Of a stretch of 64,000 nt of DNA, positions 42,304 to 55,391 are shown piece after piece. The number at the start of each line of letters is the position of its first letter. Position 1 is the first letter of the stretch. The stretch covers positions 1,051,197 to 1,115,196 of the forward strand of contig BCHH01000006.1 in the NCBI GenBank assembly GCA_001599595.1. Reading direction: 5' to 3'. A program made the translations under genes and the position numbers. The notes under the pieces were generated by a model. The model saw nothing but the letters and a program-made list of their open reading frames with translations. It made no database searches and was not told the origin of the DNA. Source of the stretch: Beverwykella pulmonaria (lineage: Eukaryota > Ascomycota > Dothideomycetes > Pleosporales > Melanommataceae).

Positions 42304-45300
42304 ATGTCTGGCTACCGAAGTGGCTCTGAATCGGAGGAGGACTTCAATCCCGAGCCAATGGTCGATGAAGATGACATCAAGCCTGCTGCTCCGGCCAAGC
42401 GCAAGCCGACCGTGGCCAACGACAACGATGAGGACGAGGAGGTAGCACAACCTGACAAAGCAGACGATGACGATGAGGAAGAAGATGAGGAAGGCGCTGG
42501 CGAAGATATTGAGAATGATGATGACGACGACGAGGATGACGAGGATGAAGACGAGGATGAAGTTGTTGTATGTCTGCATACCCTTAGAACCCGGAGTTTG
42601 TGCTAACTAGTTTTAGGCCAGACCCCATAAACGGAGGAAGAAGACCAAGCGGAACATGTTCGTCGATGTCGAAGCCGAAGTGGACGACGAGGAGGACGAA
42701 GAGGACGAGGGCGACGATGAAGCTGGGGAAGAATTCCACCCCGACGATCTCCTAGAGCCCGTCGGCGCAGACCTCGATGACCGCCGCCACCGCGAGTTGG
42801 ATATGCAGCGCCAGCAAAACGCACAGAAAGATGCCGAACAACTCGCAAAGGAGCTCGATGAGAAGTACAGGCGGAGAGAAATGCAACGCGCCCAGAAAGC
42901 CGCCGCGGGTGCTGTTCCTATGGCACTACCCACAGTCAACGATCCGTCAATTTGGGGTGTGAGAGTCAGGCCCGGAAAAGAAAGGGAGGTCGTTATGGCC
43001 ATCACAAAGCGTATTGATGACATCGTACGCGCCGGACAGACACCCAAAGTCTACTCAGCTTTTGAGCGTGGTGGCGGCACAATGACAGGTTACCTATATG
43101 TGGAAGCCGACGCGAAGCAAGACATGGTCTCGATCATTGAGACCATCCCGAACGTGTTCATGGGCCAAGGACAAATCGCAATTGAAGTCAAGGAACGCCC
43201 GGATCTACTTCGCAAGCGCAAGCGAGCCGCACTAGAAGAGGGTGGATTCGTGCGCATGATCCGACCCCCCCTTTACAAGGGGGATTTGGCCAAAGTCGTT
43301 GAAGTGCACGCCAATGGCTTAGATTGTACCGTTCAGCTGGTCCCGCGTCTTGACTATGGCCTTGGAGAGGATGCCAATGCTGCCGGCATCGATGGAAACA
43401 AACGCAAGCGAGGAAACTTTGGACGTGTAGTCGAACGGCCGGACCAGAAGCTGTTCAGCGAATCGGATGCCAAGAAGAAGCATATGAAGCATCTCAACAT
43501 GGGTGGCTCCACTGGCCTGAAGACCTTCACGTACAAGGGCGATGATTACCAGAATGGTTACCTTATCAAGGATGTCAAGATCAATTTCGTCACTAGCGAA
43601 AATGTGAACCCCACGATGGAAGAGATGCAGTTATTCTCAATCACGAGCGCCGACGGCACAGAAACTTTGGATCTCGTCGCCGTTCAAGCCGCTCAAAAAG
43701 CAGCACAATCTGGATCTTCCTTCGTCTCAGGGGATAGCGTCGAAATCTATGATGGCGAGCAAAAGGGTATTCGTGGTACCACTGTATCGGTAACGGGTGA
43801 CATTGTCACGCTCAGAGTCACAGACGGTGATTTGAAGGGCCGAAGAATTGACGCTCCCGTGAAGACACTACGAAAGCTGTTCCGCGAAGGCGATCACGTT
43901 AAAGTCATCGGCGGAAGCAAGTACATTGATGAAGTGGGTATGGTCACAAAGATCAGAGCAGATAAAATCACCTTACTTTGCGATTCTACACAATCGGAAA
44001 TTACAGTTTTCAGTAAAGACTTGAAGCGCGCGGCCGACTCAGCTACCCTTGGAAACGATTCGGATTACGAGCTGTACGACCTTGTGCAGATTGAGTAAGT
44101 TTATTCTCCACAATGACTTCTGCAATACTAATACATTGTGTAGCGCGTCAACTGTGGGGTGTGTCATCAAGGTTGACCGAGAGATCTTGCGTGTTGTAGA
44201 CCAAAACGGCAATGTTCGCTCCATCATCCATTCTCAAGTCTCCAGCGTCGTCGGAAGGAACAAGAACGCTGTAGCGACCGACCGAGATGGGTCTGAAATT
44301 CGAAATGACGATACCGTCAAGGAGCACGGCGGAGAAGGTCGACAAGGAAAGGTCATCTACATCCATAGGGGAATCCTTTTCATCCAGAACCGCGAGTTGA
44401 TCGAAAATGGCGGTCTTTTTGTCACCCGCAGCACAAATGTTGCCACAATGGCAGCAAAGAGTGGCCGTACCCAGGCAACCGGCCCTGATCTTGGAGCGTT
44501 GAATCCTGCCTTGCAACCGCAGGGACCCAACGGCACCACTATGCCTCCGCCTCGGACTATGGGCCGGGACAAATTGATCGGCAAGACGGTCACCATTCGC
44601 AAGGGTCCATATAAGGGTCTTCTTGGTATCGTGAAAGACACTATGAACGACGAAGCGCGGATAGAACTGCACACGAAGAACAAGCAGGTCTCGGTCAAGA
44701 AAGAGCTGCTCACCGTGAAGGATCCCATCACTGGCAACAGCATGGACTTTGGCGGAAAATTCCCAAACCGGACGCGCGGAGGCTTTTCTGGTGCTACACC
44801 CAACTACAGCAGCGGCGGGCGCACTCCGGGCTGGGGTAACTCATCAGGCAGCAAACCGAATTGGGGAGCACCTTCGGGAGGCCGTACACCTGGCTGGGGT
44901 GGAGGTGGAGGTCGAACTCCTGGCTGGGGCGGTGATGGAGGTCGGACTGCATATGGTGGAGCAACCGCCTATGGTGGGGCAACTGCCTATGGTGGAGCAA
45001 CCTCCTATGGCGGCAACGATGGTTCGCGAACACAATATGGAGGCTTCAATTCGGGCGGGCGCACACCCGGCGGTCCATCATGGGGCAACTCTGGCTCAAA
45101 CGCAAAATCCAACGCCACCGCTCCTACTCCCGCAGCATTCAATCCACCTACTCCTGGCGGGTATTCGGTCCCGACTCCTAGCGACTACGGGGCGTACTCT
45201 GCAGCCACGCCTGCAGACCCGCCAATGGATGCGCCGACACCTGGAAACTTCGCCGCCCCTACCCCCGGAGACACCACAGCGAATAACCCGCCGCGAGGAT

Positions 45301-45419
45301 ATGGTGGCTATGGGGCTACGCCGGCTGCGGCACCGACACCGGGGGCTTGGGCGGAGACGCCGTGGGGTGGCGCTCCCGAAACTCCTGCACCGAGTGGCGA
45401 GGATCCTCAGTACGATTAG
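42304..45419 (+). CDS. SPT5: transcription elongation factor Spt5
   Basis: Three exons, 42304..42567, 42617..44094 and 44144..45419, join in phase to give 1005 residues. Spt5 pairs with Spt4 (DSIF) on RNA polymerase II and controls elongation, capping and splicing. Order: acidic N-terminus (Asp/Glu runs to about residue 145); NGN domain from about residue 200 (IWGVRVRPGKEREVVMAI); several KOW domains, for example RMIRPPLYKGDLAKVVEVHA, GDSVEIYDGEQKGIRG, GDHVKVIGGSKYIDEVGMV and GKTVTIRKGPYKGLLGIV; then a C-terminal repeat region rich in GGRTPGWG and TAYGGA units and TPxxx motifs, targets for Bur1/Cdk9-type kinases. Both introns are 49 bp. All parts match a complete fungal Spt5. Confidence 0.96.
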
Positions 45420-46412
45420 GGTTGAGGTGCGATTGATTTTGCCGGTATGTGAGGTTTGTGGTTATAGTGCATGGTGGTGAGAATGGCTCCGCTCGCTTTT
45501 CTGCGCGTTAGCTAGAAATGTCCGCTTTGAGAATGCGACCGTTAACGCGGTATATATTACATGTTTTGCTTTGTCATTTTTGCATTGCGGGAGTTTGAGA
45601 AAAGCTGAGAAAGGAATTCATGAGGTTCCTCTTCCTTTTTCCCTTGGCTAGTCATTTTATCTAGACACCACAGGATGTATGGTCGGTCTATCTAGACCAG
45701 ATCTAAGAAAATCTCTCAGTGCGTTCGTAATTGCTCTTTGTCTTGTAGGTGGGTGATGTGATTTCGGGATGGCCTTGCTGCTTCTATTGCAGCTAGACTT
45801 ATTTCACTTGGTCTAGAATATATGCAGTGATGCTCGTGTGAAGTACTTGCGTAGGGGTTAGCAGTGAGGAGTGCCCTTTCCTAGTCCACTTATCTAGTCT
45901 ACTGGACACTCAAGTCTTCTACTCTCTAACTTTAATCTTCGTCTTCAGCCCTCCCTCAACCTCTAACCTCCACACCCACCACCACCACCACGACACGAGG
46001 ATCATAGCACCAGACACAAAAGGTCAGCTCGTTCTTCCTTCGCTTTTCTGCCTTCCCTTAACGTCCTCAACTGCATCACGACTCAAGTTGAACCTAGCTA
46101 GGCACCAGTCTTTCACCACCAGATATCCTAAGGAGACCTTCTACTTACTTCACTCTCACTCCATCATCACGCGTAAGTTTTGATCTGCCGCGTCTGCACA
46201 AACCACTGAGTTGAGGCAGACGCGATGGCGACGACGACGCGATGGTTAGAAACTCGAGTTGCCCTTTGACTCTTCCGTCTCATCTCTTGTCCTCAATCCC
46301 CACCTCCTCTTCCCTCTCTGCTTTTTGTTTCTCCTTGTATACGAAGCCATTTTCGTGTTAAGCTTGAGTACTCCACGCTTGTTGTATATCCCCGCTGAAG
46401 TCTCCTTGTACG
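45420..46412. other. gene-free; Spt5 3' region and next promoter
   Basis: Nearly 1 kb. From about 45900 it is C/T-rich with ACCACCACC runs, looking like a promoter and long 5' leader of the following gene. A minus-strand frame at 46293-46598 overlaps that gene's first exon and is a shadow. Confidence 0.5.
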
Positions 46413-48702
46413 ATGTCTCATCCGATGTGGATTCCTGACGGCGATGTGGTTATGGTGTATGTGCCTACAGAGCACGCAGGGCCCATAGAAGACCTCCAAG
46501 GCGCAGCTCAAGATCTCCCTTCGCACTCGGATGATAACGAGGATCTTACACCAGGTATGTTTCTGTGCAACGCAATGAAAGTTTCTAAGCATTATCAAAA
46601 ACAGAGCTATTCAGCAACTTATCCGAACGCCTTGAGACTTCACATTTGAGTTCACTCCAGCGTTACAGCACCGAGCTCGCCTTCCGGGTAAAGTCTGAGC
46701 CCGCGAGTGCCTCCGCCGGCGACACCTTCACCTCACCAGATTCGTTGCCGGCCGGCTCTCCAAGCTCCCCCCCAGGGTCGTGTCCAAGTCCTCAACATGG
46801 CAAAGTTATCTTCGACCAGTTGAGGGCGTTCCTCCTGTCCATAGAAGACGGGCCTTCAGATTCAAGTACGAAGCCAACAAGCTCCTCATCCTCCACTGTT
46901 ACTAGCTATGCAAGCTCCGATATCAAAAACTCTCCATGTACTCGTCGGGTTAGCGCTAGTATTGTCCGTCGCGCCGGAAAGACGAGCTCCCACTTCGCGC
47001 GTACAAAACGCGGAAAGGACATGATCGCTACAATCAGTAGGCCATCATGGATTCATACCATACGCAACAAGAGCAAGGTTGTAAAGCGTATACCACAACG
47101 AAAGACTGAGAACATGCTATCCTTGAAGCATTTACGGGATATTGAAACACCTCGACACCTGTGGACCGAGTCAGAGAGAGAACTTCTCTGCATTCTAAAC
47201 AGATGGTACGAACGCTCGCCTACAGACTTTGCGGCGATATGGAACTCGATGACATTCAACGACTTGACGGTTCGTAGAGTCAAGGACCAGTTCGAAAGCT
47301 ATTTGCGACTTTACGGGGAGAAGGCCTTTCCCGTATACGGATCTGTCTTTGCGTCGGTCCCTTTCCATGACCCCGAAGGAGTATATGAGCGTCATCGCAA
47401 GATGATAGAGGCAGAGGCCAAGATTCTCGGGATCCGGCTTCGCCGTTTAGAGACTGAGACGTTAAGTCCATCCGGAAAAGCTGCCAGGGCCAAGTCTAAC
47501 TACACAAGACGAGTATACAAGTCGTTGGTGCGAAAGGCGTCGAAGCCGGTTTATCGGGACCAAGCGAGTAATGTCGTATCCTGCAAGCCAATACGTGGAT
47601 ATGCATATAAGAACAAAGACATCGACGATCCAGAGGAGACATTCGTTGATGTTGAAGAAGCTCCGACTTTATCTCCTAGAGTCTCCGCTCATCTGCATGG
47701 AATATCTGTGGATATAGAGGGCACCACAGCTCCGAATACTGGAGTGACTGAACATTCGCCTAAGTCATGCTCCACATTCGGACATCTTGCGTTCCGAGTT
47801 TGGGACAAAAATAGTCGGACTGTGTTTAGAGAAGGTTATGGGTTCATTGCGGACTTGTTTGCCAATAGAAAGGCCCCAGTACCTGATCCCATATCTCCGA
47901 CCGATCCATTGTACGACGTCCTTGCCAATGCCCATTTGTCATTCGTCGGAAACGCTTCGCCTTTTATATCTGTCGCGTCGGTAAGATCTCTCCACGTCTT
48001 AGAGTATTCACATGGCTAACATTTTTCAAGTCATTACTACAAACACTCAATTACGCTTGTGGAAAGATGGAAAACCCAAGCTGCGCAATCATTTCCCTGG
48101 ATCACCCAGACTTGAATACGCCTTACAAGAAGTTTTCCGCTAGTCAAGTCATCGCAGACCTCCAAAGAAAAGGCGAGATGGGGTGGACCCGGTACAAAGC
48201 GAGCGCTGAGACAATCATCTGGGGAAACCTTCCCGAGTCTTGTATATTGAACATTTTCCCACTTTCAGAATTGGAGAACTTGGTCGCCAGCTCACCGGAC
48301 TGTGCGAGCTTGCTAAATCTCGACTTATTCAATGGAACCTCACGAACTAGAACCATTGCCGGCCAGTTGCAAGAAAAAGGAAACACCATGAATGCGTACA
48401 CTGCCCGGGCGATGGGCAAGATTGCTGGCTTGTTCGGTCTTGGGGCTCCAAATGTCACATGTGCCCACATCTCGGAATTTGTGATGAGAGTGTGCGACGG
48501 GTGGTCCATCACGGGCGCTCCTGTTGCCGACATGCATGCAATGAGCGACCTTGGTGCGCATTTTGCATTAGCCATTCGATCTTCACCTCTTCAACTCCAA
48601 CAGGTTATTGGTGCGTTCATGGATGGTGTCGAACGTGGGATGAAGAACAATGCCTACTTCTCGTCTCGTCGCCCAAGGTTTGAGCGTCGGCGTGTGAGTT
48701 GA
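46413..48702 (+). CDS. large protein with SANT/Myb-like segment and a DUF7587-like domain
   Basis: Three exons, 46413..46554, 46605..47980 and 48031..48702, join in phase to give 729 residues. Residues about 45-110 are Ser/Pro-rich. A segment beginning LWTESERELLCILNRWYERS and ending VRRVKDQFESYLRLYG resembles the Myb/SANT fold that binds DNA or histones. Further on, FGHLAFRVWDKNSRTVFREG looks like the start of a DUF7587-type fungal domain, and ISLDHPDLN and NYACGKM fit that region. The function of such proteins is unknown. Introns are 50 bp each, GT-AG. The model is well supported by phase, the domain names less so. Confidence 0.75.
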
Positions 48703-49965
48703 ATGCTCGGAACGACAACGACCACATTTGATCTGGTTGGCTATCAATCACTTAGTGCAATGCCTTGTCCTATCCGTCTTCATCCTTGCAGCCCGCTATG
48801 GATCATCATTTTCTTTTCGGCTAGCTTCACAAGGAAACATATGTGTGTTGTTCGATACAGAGGCCACAACATTACCTTAAGCCTCCTTTCACAACGAACG
48901 TACCCTCTCTTTGGCTTTTGTTGTTTCAAACAGGTCTTTTCCCAAATTACCACGTTAGCATAGACTAATCTGTCCTTTGTTCAGCTGTACTACATAAAAG
49001 GTAGAACTTGGCTGCCATATTGTTGAATTTTTGTTTTTCTATTATTTCTTTCCTTCGACATATGTTAATGATAGCTTCAGGTCTAATAGATGGGGTGTGG
49101 TACTCGACAAGGTCTACTTTGGACGGTGGGCATTCAAGCTTAAGCATTTCTGAGTATGTGCCTCGAAAAGTACAGTGTTTGCAATAACGAGGGTCCACAG
49201 CCGAACATTAGGACACTCATGAATCTGGAAGGTGAGGGCTTTTTTAGTCCCATTTTTCTATAGATGAAACAAGTCAAAACTCAGCTCAACGTCTGTTCGT
49301 GCAATAATAGTTGAAAGTATTCGCTCCTGCAGTGAACATTAATCATTCCGCTTCGCCGTCCTTCATCTCATGACTTCTTGCTTTTAATTCATCTTTAATT
49401 GTCGCTGTCAGTCTCTCCATGCAGGCTACAATATGACTGGAATTTACATTAGTCAGCAAACAAGGCATGTTGCGCGGAGCAGTTGCAACACGCTACCTCT
49501 TTCGGCCCAGCGTTCATATATTCTCTCCTACTCGACCTTGAACTCAAATTAGTCTTAAACGCACACATTGTTGCCCCCCTTCTCTTGCTCTAGATCTCTT
49601 TCTCTCTCTTCTCCTGTTCTTATGTCCCTCCAAGCAATAGCGTTCTCAACTTCACTCCCGTTTTCAAAGGGTTTCATTTCCAGCAAGCATCTCGCTATTC
49701 CGACACGCCTCGTGGTCCGGCATACAATACCTACATTTCATGTGGATTGATAACGAGCACGAATATACATTTAATACAACTCAAGCAAGTAACTTTGTCT
49801 CATTTACGAGAACCTCAAATTAAGAATTAGAGCCACCGCTATCACGCGAGTATATACAAAAAGAAATCTCTCTATCTTGACTCTTCCCCCTTATTATCCG
49901 CACATCTGGGTATATACATCAAAATCTCCCCTATCTCTCCCTTGCCACGTTTCTAATTCTGCCCT
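48703..49965. other. gene-free, convergent 3' regions
   Basis: About 1.26 kb between converging genes. It is AT-rich with T/C runs. No recognisable frame. Confidence 0.5.
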
Positions 49966-51266
49966 CTACTCTTCTCCCTCTGTACTCTTCGGGACCAAAA
50001 TCGACCTCAAGATACACTCCTGCCCATTATCCGGACACACATTCTTCCTCCCCAACTGTTTATCCCTCGGGCCCGTGGGACCTCCGACAAATTTCTTCTG
50101 TCCGAAGACCTCCACCTGTCTCTTATCCCCCTTCGGGTAATCCTGGTCGCCCCATCGACCCATGAAGTCCAACCACGCCGTCGGACTGCTCCCATCGTAC
50201 GCAGTGAATGAATTTGAGCCCGCGTTGAATGAATAGTAGTATGCGGAAAGAAGCGGGTCCCAGAACGTGCCCGCGTCGGTGTGGTCTTCCAGCACACCGC
50301 CGGGGAGATTGAAGTTGGGGATCGTGTGGTCGTGGGTCCCCGGGATGGCGTAGTTGGCGTGGGAACCCTGGGCGGAGTAGGCGATGGGGCGCGCGTTATC
50401 TTTCTTCGAGACGACGTCGTATTTGAAAGCTTCTCCATTCGCGTGCTGAGAGTACCAGACGTATTGAGGGGCGCCGTTGCTGAAGCGTACCATTACGTGC
50501 TCCCAGTCGCCGACGTGGTTGCCTTGCCCCCATCAGTACCAAGTCCAAGTCCAAGCTCGGGGGAAGGGGAGGATGGGGAACGTACCGAAGTTTAACTGTT
50601 TAATCCCCAACACGTTCCCGCCGTAGTTGTACGCGTAAAAGTACATATAAAAAGCATCCACCACTCCATCCCCGTGATCATTCACGATTACTGCTGCCGA
50701 GACGGCATTGTTCGTTTTACCGTTGGAATCAGGCTTTACGCCTTTGATCCATTGAGGGTCTTTTGTGATGTCATCTTTAGAGGTGAGCCAGACGTCTGAG
50801 CCGAGTGCGTTGACGCTGTTGAGGTCTAGGGGGTTGGGCGCAGAGACTGGGTTGTAGTTTACTTCGGGGATGGTGTTGGAGAGCTGCGATTGGATGTCGG
50901 AAGGGAAGTATGATTCGCTGGAGTGTAGATAGACGACCGGAGCTGTGAGATGATGTTAGACGAGCGATGACGCAGGTTGTGGTTGCTGATGCTTATGGGC
51001 GGCCTAATGCGGCGAGGTTTCGGGGAAGGAGGGGGGACTGATGGACTATTCTTGGATTGGGGAAGCCGGGGGTCAAAGTGTGCATTCGGGACTCGTTCTC
51101 TCATTCTGAATGTAGGCTGAAAGGTTGAGAGGGAGATATGTTACTCACCATACTTGACAACATAGTCCGGCACACCACCAGGAGCCTGCCGCTGTTGAAG
51201 TTTCACTGGCGCAGCACGCACGCCAGCAACCAGCACCGCCACAGAAACGATCGAACTGAACAACAT
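49966..51266 (-). CDS. Vps62-like protein, secreted or vacuolar
   Basis: Three exons, 51266..51149, 50942..50586 and 50522..49966, join in phase to give 343 residues. The N-terminus MLFSSIVSVAVLVAGVRAAP is a signal peptide. The body shows the Vps62 family blocks PDYVVKYAPVVYLHSSESYF, FYMYFYAYNYGGNV, NHVGDWEHVMVRF (across the last intron), AYSAQGSHANYA and FWDPLLSAYYYSFN. The family was named from a yeast vacuolar-sorting screen, and its biochemical activity is not known. The first intron is long for this window (206 bp); the second is 63 bp. Both are GT-AG. The C-terminus has four cysteines, perhaps disulfide-bonded. Confidence 0.88.
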
Positions 51267-52167
51267 GGTGCAGAAAAGAGTGTATGAAGCAGCTGTGGTG
51301 ATGTTCGATTTGTGAATGAAGGACAGGTGGAGAAACGAAACCTTATATGGAGAAGTGGGAGCGAACGAGAGACCAGGGCGAACAGCTCCCCAGACAAGGA
51401 TTCAAGGAAACGGACGTGATAGACGGCGTTCAACAACCCTACCGGACTCAGATGCAATGCAACACACCTCGCGGTTCTTGTATAGAGACCCTCCGGACCA
51501 GGCCAATCTGCACCCGCTGAGATGATCGCTACCCAGGTCGGACCATCACAAGCCAGAAAGCTCCAGGACCAACCCTCCTCGTTCCATCACCCACCCTCTG
51601 CAAGCGCCGTCGCTGGTTCGCTGTCCCCATGATGGCACCTGCTGCATTCTGTCAGGGACAAGAAGTTTCGGCAAAGTGTCGGCCTCGAATGGGGTAGGTG
51701 GATGGGAGTAGCGGCTGTGGCTAGGTGGCGAGTGGTGGGGTTATGCGACAGTTTGATGCAGCCACGGAAGAGGCGCTGTGCGCGCCGTGTTGGCAGGGGT
51801 GTGCAAGTACTGATTGGTCTACGGACCTTTGATTGCTGCGCGGGGTCTGCAGTCGGTGGAGCCGTGATTGGCGCATGGGGTCGCGAATTTTTGGGAACGT
51901 TGATATCAAGCGGTGGTGTAGAGACTCGCGTGGCTCGCTCTTGATGTGATAGAGTTCACGAGAGGCCAGGCTGATAAGAAGCGGCCATGTGGAAATGAAG
52001 TATCTCGTTTGCCAAAATGCGTTGAGATGGCGCCCACACCGCAACGTATTATTTTTTTTGATACAGGAGACAATGTGTTGCTATGCTACGAAGCCGCGCG
52101 CGTTCCTGTGAGCGCGCGGCTGGGCATCCCGCTTCCTAGACACGTCCGTTCAAGTAATGGAGATGAA
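51267..52167. other. gene-free interval
   Basis: About 900 bp upstream of the Vps62-like gene and downstream of the membrane protein gene. It contains the Vps62 promoter. Frames are short and without motifs. Confidence 0.5.
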
Positions 52168-53233
52168 TCAAATGAGCAGCTGCCGCTTCGATTTCCCTGT
52201 TGACCCCCCAGATTCGCCTCGACCATCTCCGTTGAATAAGCCTCTCGCGCGAGCGCTGTGCACCAAGTCTTCGGCATGATTTGCGATCTGCTGCCCTTTC
52301 TTTGCTTCTGACCGCGCACCAGGCGTTGCAAGGCCGATGGCGGACTCGATTTGAAGCGGACTCGCGCTCGTGCGAGTAATGGCCACTGAGCGTTCGAAGT
52401 CCCTTTCTCCCACATACACAAAGACGGACGAGAAGAGGTACGTGATGAGTCCGACACCCCCGACGGCGAGGTACACGATAGCGACCTATCTTACCATTAG
52501 CAAGGCGCACCTACAGTGCAGGGCAACAACTGACCTTGTGCCGATTCTCCCACTCGCGATTCCGAATGAAGGGTGTGCAGACATGCATGGTCAACCCGGT
52601 CAGAAACGTACACCAAGCGTAGCTCATCGTCATGCTTGGAAACTGCCAAACGAAAATCATGATGTAGTGTTGAAGGCCAGGATGCTTCTTGTATCGCAGA
52701 ATCACGCCACGCATGCGCTTGACTTCGATCTCGGGAAGGCTCGAGGTGAGCTGGTCTCGGTCCGGCAGGTCGTCAAGGATGGACTTGGTCTGAATCGACG
52801 TAATCACGGCCCAGATGGAACAGATCAAAGAGGAGAACCACAAGGCCTCTGTGACCCAGAGCGTATTCAACTGCTTGGTCCACGATATGGTGGCGAATGT
52901 AGCGCCGGTGCAGAATGATGCCTGTCTCCAGGTCAGTGCCGTGCTGCAAATAGTCCAAGCAACCGAATAGGGAGTTCGTGATGGTGCGTTCGAAATACGT
53001 ACAGCCACTTGCACTGACTCCAGCTCTGCATACTTATCGGCCTTCCAGTCCCTCACCAGCGAGATCAGCAGCTTGCCATCGCCCTCGGCGGCGCGGATTT
53101 CCTGGAGCGGCCTCCAGGTGTATAGTTTGAACGTGCGTCGATACGGAGCTGTGAGAACAGACAAGAGAATGCCCAGCAGGGACATGTACCAGCTGGTTTG
53201 ATGCTCGACACGGGTGCGGGCTCGGTCAGCCAT
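52168..53233 (-). CDS. fungal four-helix membrane protein of unknown function
   Basis: Three exons, 53233..53003, 52921..52535 and 52485..52168, join in phase to give 311 residues. There are about four hydrophobic segments: SWYMSLLGILLSVLTAPY near the N-terminus, LWFSSLICSIWAVITSI in the middle, YIMIFVWQFPSMTMSYAWCT, and VYLAVGGVGLITYLFSSVFV. The join SVQVA|ASFCTGATFA restores a continuous conserved-looking block. The C-terminal 80 residues are polar and probably cytoplasmic. I recognise the pattern as one of many conserved ascomycete membrane proteins but cannot name it. Introns are 81 and 49 bp. The gene diverges from the reductase gene to its right. Confidence 0.75.
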
Positions 53234-54193
53234 GTCAGAAGCAGGGTGCTATGCCACGGTCGACGGTATGGTTGGAGCAAAGAAGGTATTCGCTCGATGC
53301 TGCACTGCAAAGAGGGAATCAGTGAGGTCGGACGGACGCTTGATGAGGAAAGAAATCGGACAGGTTGCAGCGGGACGTCGCTCATGGCGGGTGCGCGCGG
53401 GTGGCTGCATGGTGGCTTCCTCTTCCCAGATCTCGGGCTAACATTTGGCTCGGCGACATGAGATCTCAAGGTGGTGGAGGGTAAAATGGCTGGTCATGTT
53501 CTACTCAGGGACACAAGTCGTCAGGCGGATGCGCTTGTGACTGTAGTTCACGTTGGACAAAAGGGCCGACCCACCACAGGTACAGGCATGTTCCTCGAGA
53601 TAGTAGATGTACCGTCAACCACAAGTCATCTGCAATATCTAATTGTGACAAAGACACCGTTTTAATCTTCCAGCTCTTGGGTGTTTGTCCTGCTAGGACA
53701 GGACGTTGCATGCATGAATGCTGGCGAGTAGCTTCGTCCTCGTCGGGGAGCAATTCGTCTCATCCGTTGCTGTATGTTGTCCAGGCTGTCACTAGAACGT
53801 ACTTGCGGCTCTATCGCTGTTGCAGCATTCGGGAGGCTGACGAGGACAGCAGTTTCTTGGCTGTGATCACGTGTCATTGAATCTCACTCTCGTTCTCACT
53901 AATCCTGGAATGGCCTTGCCTATCATCCCTCGCCCATTCCCGCAACCAGTTCAAGTCTACACTCTACTTCCCGCAGTTTATTGTCGCATCCTGCCCCCGC
54001 AGACAAGCAGAATGGCGCCCATCGTTCCGGGAGGATTTGTCCGCATCCCACACTTCCGTATCCGGCAGTCGTCCGCACTCCTTCATTAAGGTTCAGGACA
54101 GCCGACTCCTCACCACGACGCCAGTTGCCCCACCAAAACCTCCGCGATCCCTTTCTTTCGCTCTTTCTCAAGGCTGCAACCCTCTCACCAAGA
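53234..54193. promoter_or_regulatory. divergent intergenic region
   Basis: About 960 bp between diverging genes. No gene is supported. The part after 53981 is open in frame with the reductase but lacks an ATG, so it is likely leader sequence. Confidence 0.5.
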
Positions 54194-55267
54194 ATGGCCT
54201 CCCCACCTACCATCCCGTCGACAATGAGAGCCTGGACATACTCATCCAAAGGACCGCATCGCGAAGTCCTGAGTCTCAACGCGGTTCCCACACCGGAGCT
54301 TCCAACGGGAGGCAACGTCCTTGTAAAGATCGCGTACTCTGGGCTGAATCCAGGAGATTTGAAACTTATGAAGATCATGCCCCAATTCATCCGACAAAAA
54401 AACTCGATGCCTGGCGTGGACTATTCAGGAATCATCGTTGCGCGGGGGCCGTCTGCTCCAGCCAATCTGCGCATCGGTGAAAGGGTCTTTGGCATGCTCT
54501 CGACCAAGTCACTATTCCGGGGACATGGGACATTATGCGAGTACATGTCTCTAGATCCAAAGAGCGTCATGGTAGCGCCCATACCGGACAACGTATCGCT
54601 AGAGGAAGCCGGCGCATTCGGTTCCGCAGCGATAGTGGCGTGGCATGCGTGCAAGCGCGGGTCTGTACCCGCTGGGAATGGCTATCGCGTTCTTGTCAAC
54701 GGCGCGAGCGGGGGATGCGGCAGCATGTTTGTGCAGGGCGTTCTGGCCATGGGAGCAAAGGAGGTGATTGGGACTTGTTCGGCACCCAACACGGAGCTGG
54801 TGAAGAGCTTAGGGGCCAGCAGAGTCATCGACTATCGTGCCAACGCCCCGTTGCCCGAGTTTTTGGAAAAGGAATATGGAGGTCCTGGTCAGCAATTCGA
54901 TTTCATTCTCGACACCGTCGGCTCCCAGGATCTTTACACCAACTCCCCAAAGTATTTGAGAGAGGGCGGAGTGTTTGTGAACATTGGCGATTACACCAGC
55001 GGCACGCCCCTGACCTTATTCTACTGGGTGTTGAACTACATCAGGCCAACGTGGCTGGGAGGAACGCCGAGAAAGTTTGTTATGTTCAGCGGAAACGTAG
55101 AATCGGACGGTGTGGACTGGGTAGTGAGGTATGCCGCCGAGGGAAAGCTGAAAGCGGTCATCCAGAAAGTGTATGCGCTTGAGGATGTGCTAGAAGCATT
55201 TGATTTGGTCGAGACGAAGCGAGTTCGGGGGAGGCTGGTCGTCAAGGTGGGCAAGGTTGCTGAATGA
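54194..55267 (+). CDS. MDR-family NAD(P)H oxidoreductase (RTN4IP1-like)
   Basis: A single-exon protein of 357 residues from the ATG at 54194 (MASPPTIPSTMRAWTYSSKG). The medium-chain reductase blocks are VLVKIAYSGLNPGDLKLMK, GVDYSGIIVARG, GERVFGM and RVLVNGASGGCGSMFVQGVL (nucleotide-binding loop), then FDFILDTVG. The C-terminal block VYALEDVLEAFDLVETKRVRG is the family's usual end. No structural or catalytic Zn ligands are seen, which fits the quinone-reductase branch. It resembles reticulon-4-interacting protein 1 relatives. The substrate is not determinable. Its 3' end lies 124 bp from that of the converging DUF1772 gene. Confidence 0.88.
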   Translation: MASPPTIPSTMRAWTYSSKGPHREVLSLNAVPTPELPTGGNVLVKIAYSGLNPGDLKLMKIMPQFIRQKNSMPGVDYSGIIVARGPSAPANLRIGERVFGMLSTKSLFRGHGTLCEYMSLDPKSVMVAPIPDNVSLEEAGAFGSAAIVAWHACKRGSVPAGNGYRVLVNGASGGCGSMFVQGVLAMGAKEVIGTCSAPNTELVKSLGASRVIDYRANAPLPEFLEKEYGGPGQQFDFILDTVGSQDLYTNSPKYLREGGVFVNIGDYTSGTPLTLFYWVLNYIRPTWLGGTPRKFVMFSGNVESDGVDWVVRYAAEGKLKAVIQKVYALEDVLEAFDLVETKRVRGRLVVKVGKVAE

Positions 55268-55391
55268 ATGAATGATACCCAGTTGAGAGCGCGACAGCGT
55301 TCCCTGTGAGTGGCTTCTGGAGTAGGATCGAGTGCGAAGATCAAGTCCACAGAATTGCCTTGATATTGGAGCCTCTCGCACCGTCTTCGTT

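Noticed and set aside
44749..45480. Plus-strand 243-codon frame over the Spt5 repeats
   Set aside because: It is a shadow of the Gly-rich C-terminal repeat region of Spt5.
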